Source: Phocaeicola sp.
GTDB taxonomy: Bacteria > Bacteroidota > Bacteroidia > Bacteroidales > Bacteroidaceae
Length of the DNA stretch: 21,058 nucleotides
Direction of reading: 5' to 3'
Assembly: GCA_020026175.1 (NCBI GenBank)
Contig: JAHHQV010000049.1
Span: 1 to 21,058 of the forward strand
Position numbers and translations under genes: made by a program
Shown: one piece after another, positions 17,304 through 21,058 of the stretch
Position numbering within the stretch: position 1 is the first letter of the stretch
Layout of the letters: every line of letters starts with the position of its first letter
The notes under the pieces: generated by a model
Seen by the model: the letters and a program-made list of their open reading frames with translations, nothing else
Databases searched by the model: none
What the model was told of the DNA's origin: nothing

Positions 17304-19592
17304 TCAATGTTTCATCACTCTGAATTCACATTTTGCAGTTCCCAAGTTTCCCGTACCGTCTGTACCCTCAATTATACCCACAAATGCAGTGTTGATGTCT
17401 GAGCAGAAGAACTCCACCTCCGCGCATCCCTTCTCGTCCGTAATTATGTCGGGTTTCCACATCAGGACGTTGCGTGCATCGGGCATCGGCAGCAGCATGT
17501 CAGCTTCCTCAGGCTTATAGAACTCTCGCTTGCCGTAGTACCCCTTAACTCTCCAGATATTGTTCATTTCCATAAGTTCCTCTTCTGTGTAAAGCGGACC
17601 TTCATAAGTTACGAATCTACTGTCTATAGGTTTGAAAGTACCGTTCCCATAATATTCGGCTTTCATTATATGATATTTTTTCCCGATAACAGGCTTACTT
17701 TTCGGCTCACCATCATCAACAACATTGGGGCAATATCTGGAATCGTGATGATGTGTATATCCTTCCTTGTAGTTCTCCAGCCATCCGTGTGAGCAAACCC
17801 AAGGTCCGAAATCTTCTTGTGCCAGACTGTCCAGTCTGCCCATAAACTTGTCACGGAACACCCGCCCTTTGTTACCTTTGACTGTAACCTCTGACAATAA
17901 GATGCTGCTGTCCTTGCTTACAACAGGATAGTCCATCAATGATTGCCCCATATCCTCAGTCTCTTTAATGAAAGAAACATAATATCGGCATCCGGTTCTT
18001 ATACTATCTGATGTCTTAAATGTTTCCTTGAAATATATAAAAGGTTTGAATTTATCTCTTTCAAGGAAAGACTTCACATAAATGTACCCTCCTCTAAGAT
18101 GTTGCATCTGTTCTGTTGAAATGGAGAAATATCCTAAAGAGTCTGTAGAAACAAAAAAATTGTCATTATCAGGACCATAAACCTGTAGTATCTGTTCTGA
18201 GTTACCAATTTTGCCTTTCATATCCTTATTTCTTACCGTCTGTCTTCCTAAAATCTCGTCAGTCAGGAAAATGGCCGGCTCTTTGGTTTCATCAAAATTC
18301 TCCCATACGTACCTTCTCCAACCTTGGGTGAGCAGAAGAAGGTCAAGCGAACGGAGCCTGTCTTTGTTCCCGTCATTGAAGTAGTATGCAGGATTGTGTA
18401 TGTTGCCCCTTATCTCGGAGGACAGCATGCAGTAGGAAAGCATGTTCTCGGGAACAGCCTCATTGATGTATGAGGCATCGAAGATACTCAGACCGAGGTG
18501 GGCCATGACTGGATTTCCGTTCTCATCCGATACACGGACCGAGACCTTGCCCTTCTCCCTTGTGGCGTATCTCTCCTTGTCGGTCTTTATCTCTATGTTC
18601 AGCTTTCTTTTGGGGTTGAGATAGACAAGGCGTTCTGCAACGGGAAGCCCATTATCATTGTAAAGCGTAAACTCAGATATACCCTGAAGAGGAAACTCGC
18701 TCACAGGAATCCTTACCTTAAGGATTTCATTCAGGGTTCCTTCGGCCATACAGTACTTTACGCCCCTCATCTTTCCCTCAAGACGTATCCGCTGCGGAGC
18801 TGCACCCTTATGTTGCGAAAGAAGGAACTCCATATACTCGTCGGTCTGCTTCCTTAAATGAAGTGAAAGACCGGAAGATTCAACATTTGGAAAATCATAT
18901 TCAGTACCATCATCAAGGACTGCGGTATAACGTGAGCCCTTGTGGGGAAGAAGCATGAACATACCCATGCCGTCATGAAGAGACTCCAGACGTGCTATAC
19001 GTCTGCCGTCCTCACGAAGCTCGCCTTTAACATCTGCGGGCATCCCTTTCTTGTCGGTGCCCTTGAAAGCCACCTTTGCCGCCACCCCGTCTATGAGACT
19101 GCCGCCCTCGGGAAAGAAGGACAGGCGGGACACTTTCCGTTCCGTTCCGCTGTCATTTGCATGTCCTTTGTCTGTTATGTTCTTTACGATGCGTATCACT
19201 TTCGGATGGTAAGGTCTCAATGTATCAGCCGTGAATGAACATTTGGTGTAGGCATGTATCCTGTAGTCTCCCGGTCTGAGGTTCTTGTCCAAATAGATAT
19301 GCCCGTCCGATATGCCGGACTGTATGGGGTACTTTTCCTGCCATACGATGCTGTCACTGCCGTCAAGCACCTCAACGAACAGTGTTCTGCCTGCACCCGA
19401 GAGTGAAAGGGTGCTACGGTCGAACACATACGACTTGAACCACAGGTCTTCGCCCGTCTCGTAGATGCCCTTATCGGTCTGGAGATAGGTCAGCTCCTCT
19501 GTCCGGCTCTGGGAATGGATACCATGAAAGGAAACAAGAGGTAAAAGAAGCATCAAAGGCTTCAGAAGCATTATTTTATGTTTTAGTTCCAT
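17304..19592 (-). CDS. Secreted MG2 (alpha-2-macroglobulin-like) protein, copy 2
   Basis: This 762-aa paralogue of the adjacent MG2 gene has the same signal peptide, MG2 domain and macroglobulin-type beta domains, with residues 1-452 the same in both proteins. From residue 453 it diverges (VRNKDMKGKIGN here) but keeps the same architecture: the plug-like LLSEVTVKGNKGRVFRD (about 565-581), a Cys/His segment at 600-621 (CSH, HHH, CP) and the C-terminal domain (GYYGKREFYKP, then WKPDIITDEKG). The Cys/His segment and the following ~50 residues are the least conserved part between copies. The start codon lies 5 bp after the stop of the DUF4221 lipoprotein gene, so the two are very likely co-transcribed and translationally linked. 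Much of its unique 3' half is AT-richer than the repeated 5' half. The function is unknown; export across the inner membrane is supported by the signal peptide. Confidence 0.82.
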   Translation of the reverse strand: MELKHKIMLLKPLMLLLPLVSFHGIHSQSRTEELTYLQTDKGIYETGEDLWFKSYVFDRSTLSLSGAGRTLFVEVLDGSDSIVWQEKYPIQSGISDGHIYLDKNLRPGDYRIHAYTKCSFTADTLRPYHPKVIRIVKNITDKGHANDSGTERKVSRLSFFPEGGSLIDGVAAKVAFKGTDKKGMPADVKGELREDGRRIARLESLHDGMGMFMLLPHKGSRYTAVLDDGTEYDFPNVESSGLSLHLRKQTDEYMEFLLSQHKGAAPQRIRLEGKMRGVKYCMAEGTLNEILKVRIPVSEFPLQGISEFTLYNDNGLPVAERLVYLNPKRKLNIEIKTDKERYATREKGKVSVRVSDENGNPVMAHLGLSIFDASYINEAVPENMLSYCMLSSEIRGNIHNPAYYFNDGNKDRLRSLDLLLLTQGWRRYVWENFDETKEPAIFLTDEILGRQTVRNKDMKGKIGNSEQILQVYGPDNDNFFVSTDSLGYFSISTEQMQHLRGGYIYVKSFLERDKFKPFIYFKETFKTSDSIRTGCRYYVSFIKETEDMGQSLMDYPVVSKDSSILLSEVTVKGNKGRVFRDKFMGRLDSLAQEDFGPWVCSHGWLENYKEGYTHHHDSRYCPNVVDDGEPKSKPVIGKKYHIMKAEYYGNGTFKPIDSRFVTYEGPLYTEEELMEMNNIWRVKGYYGKREFYKPEEADMLLPMPDARNVLMWKPDIITDEKGCAEVEFFCSDINTAFVGIIEGTDGTGNLGTAKCEFRVMKH
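18238..19592 (-). repeat. 1355-bp direct repeat, copy B (5' half of MG2 copy 2)
   Basis: This is the partner of the repeat at 15889-17243, in direct orientation. The bases just beyond both edges differ at once: CATACCGA versus CATTATAA after the start codon, and ACCG versus ATGG before GTCTGTC at the other end. The tract boundaries are therefore sharp. Confidence 0.95.
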
Positions 19593-19597
19593 ACCGA

Positions 19598-20770
19598 TTA
19601 TTTAAGTAAAAAGAGACCAAAGGTAAGATAATCATCGTCACTTATATCTGTTCCATTATATTCAATGTTCAGTCCCTCTTCAGTAACGAATGAGTTTGTC
19701 CAGTTCCATTGTTTCATTGTTCCTATCTCAGTTTCTCCAAGATATTTGAACTGTTCGTCCATGATAATAACAGCTAGAGTCTTGTCGTTCATTGATGTTT
19801 TAGATGTTGCAGAAGGTATGGCTTTCTGCAGATAACGGTAATATACCTTCCTGTATGGATCATGTAATATTCCGGCATACCAGTCCTGCTCAAGATAACA
19901 GGACATTATCTCTTCATTTTTCGGGTCCTTGTCCAGGCTACAGTCTATAGGAGCTATGGTTCCGGCCTCATTGCTTCCACCATATACGGCAGTCATCTCA
20001 TTGCCATCCCAGTCGGCCGTGTAAAGATTATGCGAATTAGGGAAACTAAATATCAATTTCCCATCGGGTGAATAAGCAGGATATACCATCTGCATCAAAT
20101 CACCGCCCCAATTGGCATTGTCACCAAACAACTCTTCAGGATAGGTGTGATAATAGGAAACATCATTGGTTAAAAGATTGACAGCAGTCATGAAACGGAA
20201 CGAATCTCTTTTCTGCATAATCTTTGGGAATGGGGCGAAACCGGGAAGGATAAGATTGTTTTCCTTTATTGACATCGGGACTATTCCGGACAACATATAT
20301 TGCGGGTGTGTTAAAGCCCATTCCTTGTCAGTCTTGTCAAGCAACTGGATTCTGTTGTGAACTTTTGCTGTACTGTCGGCTAAAACTATCTCAATCATCG
20401 GACGGTTCATGAGATAGATTGAATCAGGAGACTTAATGAAATATCCGCTTACACTAAGAACTGCGTTATTTCCCTCACGTTGAAATGCTATCTGATTAAG
20501 ATATGTAGTATCTGAATAGTTATAGAAACATATTGAATTTTTACGGACGTTCAGAAACGTAAGGATTTCCTTTCCTTCTTTATCTTTATATAACTGAAGA
20601 TAGAGAGGCTTGTTTTTTGTCTCTGTATCCAGCCGAAACTTCTTTTTTCCTGTTTCCGTCAATTCTATTGTAGCCACCAACTTTCCCTTGTTGATATTCT
20701 TTATACTTTTACTATTACTGCAACCTGTCAGGCAAAGCAATATAAGACCTTTTGTTATCAGTGTTTTCAT
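19598..20770 (-). CDS. DUF4221 family lipoprotein
   Basis: This is a 390-aa lipoprotein: the signal peptide MKTLITKGLILLCLTGC carries a lipobox with Cys17. The body has beta-propeller-like repeats, such as VYPAYSPDGKLIFSFPNSHN followed by LYTADWDGNEM, and resembles the DUF4221 family that is common in Bacteroides, which to my knowledge has no established function. It is the first gene of the operon, with a good promoter about 63-93 bp upstream, and its stop is 5 bp from the start codon of MG2 copy 2. The tight spacing suggests that the lipoprotein and the MG2 proteins act together at the envelope, though that is an inference. The start at 20770 is supported by the correct placement of the lipobox. 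Confidence 0.8.
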   Translation of the reverse strand: MKTLITKGLILLCLTGCSNSKSIKNINKGKLVATIELTETGKKKFRLDTETKNKPLYLQLYKDKEGKEILTFLNVRKNSICFYNYSDTTYLNQIAFQREGNNAVLSVSGYFIKSPDSIYLMNRPMIEIVLADSTAKVHNRIQLLDKTDKEWALTHPQYMLSGIVPMSIKENNLILPGFAPFPKIMQKRDSFRFMTAVNLLTNDVSYYHTYPEELFGDNANWGGDLMQMVYPAYSPDGKLIFSFPNSHNLYTADWDGNEMTAVYGGSNEAGTIAPIDCSLDKDPKNEEIMSCYLEQDWYAGILHDPYRKVYYRYLQKAIPSATSKTSMNDKTLAVIIMDEQFKYLGETEIGTMKQWNWTNSFVTEEGLNIEYNGTDISDDDYLTFGLFLLK

Positions 20771-20832
20771 TCTTTTAAATTACTTAGTCATATGATGCAA
20801 TATAGATAGAAGAAAAGACAAACAAACAATGA

Positions 20833-20863
20833 TAAAATTAGAATTATGTTTTTTTATCTCAAA
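20833..20863 (-). promoter_or_regulatory. Bacteroides-type promoter for the DUF4221-MG2 operon
   Basis: On the minus strand the -33 box is an exact TTTG (20863-20860). A 19-bp spacer follows, then TAATTTTA (20840-20833), which matches TAnnTTTG except at the last base. The start codon at 20770 lies about 63 bp downstream, leaving a leader of about 55 nt. This is the best-spaced promoter in the window. Confidence 0.6.
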
Positions 20864-21058
20864 GTCATTAACCGTTAAACAATATAAACATACCCTCTGA
20901 AACTCGCCCGTTTATGTACAAGAATTCGAGTAACGACAAAAAAGGATTCCAAACAGAGTAGAATGTTATAAACATATGAATAAAGGTATCTTTCTGCCAA
21001 TATATGATGCAATGATTTGGTAAATATCAACTAAGTTACTCTAATATCACAACCACCG
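20864..21058. other. Non-coding stretch at the window edge
   Basis: No gene is seen here. ATATGATGCAAT occurs at 21002-21013 and again in the operon leader at 20790-20801. This 12-bp direct repeat may be chance in AT-rich DNA. Confidence 0.4.

Overview
The window looks like chromosome from a gut Bacteroidales bacterium, most likely Bacteroides or Phocaeicola. The evidence is the low to moderate GC content, promoter-like boxes of the Bacteroides type (-33 TTTG, -7 TAnnTTTG), weak Shine-Dalgarno sequences, a large secreted GH2 beta-galactosidase, a DUF4221 lipoprotein and MG2-type surface proteins. I see no tRNA, rRNA or CRISPR array. The protein-coding genes are all on the minus strand except one (7911-8303).

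Layout. (1) 1-1400 is a decayed mobile-element zone. It holds a long inverted repeat, a tyrosine-recombinase relic with two in-frame stops, an internal deletion and a frameshift, and a 221-bp element with imperfect terminal inverted repeats. (2) 7150 down to 1427 is a complete tripartite RND efflux operon in the order adaptor, inner-membrane pump, outer-membrane channel. Gaps are 11 bp and then a 14-bp overlap. A small membrane protein of unknown function lies just upstream on the same strand. (3) 7911-8303 is a DUF2721 membrane protein that ends at a bidirectional terminator. (4) 12428 down to 8385 is a secreted GH2 beta-galactosidase with an appended F5/8 type C domain. (5) 14036 down to 12687 is a secreted alpha/beta hydrolase with its own promoter. 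Between it and the beta-galactosidase lies a plus-strand scrap of a PA14-like domain, the remnant of a lost gene. (6) 14092-14945 holds no convincing gene but contains one hairpin. (7) 20770 down to 14946 looks like one operon: a DUF4221 lipoprotein followed by two tandem MG2 (alpha-2-macroglobulin-like) secreted proteins.

The most unusual feature is the tandem MG2 pair. The first 1355 bp of both genes, from the start codon to codon 452, are the same apart from one synonymous base that I could find. The remaining ~310 codons have diverged substantially, with a Cys/His-rich stretch that differs between copies. The identical block begins exactly at the ATG and stops abruptly, so the two halves of each gene have different histories. 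This fits gene conversion of a constant N-terminal half joined to variable C-terminal halves, and the direct repeats could recombine to give a single chimeric gene. Whether this serves surface variation is an inference.
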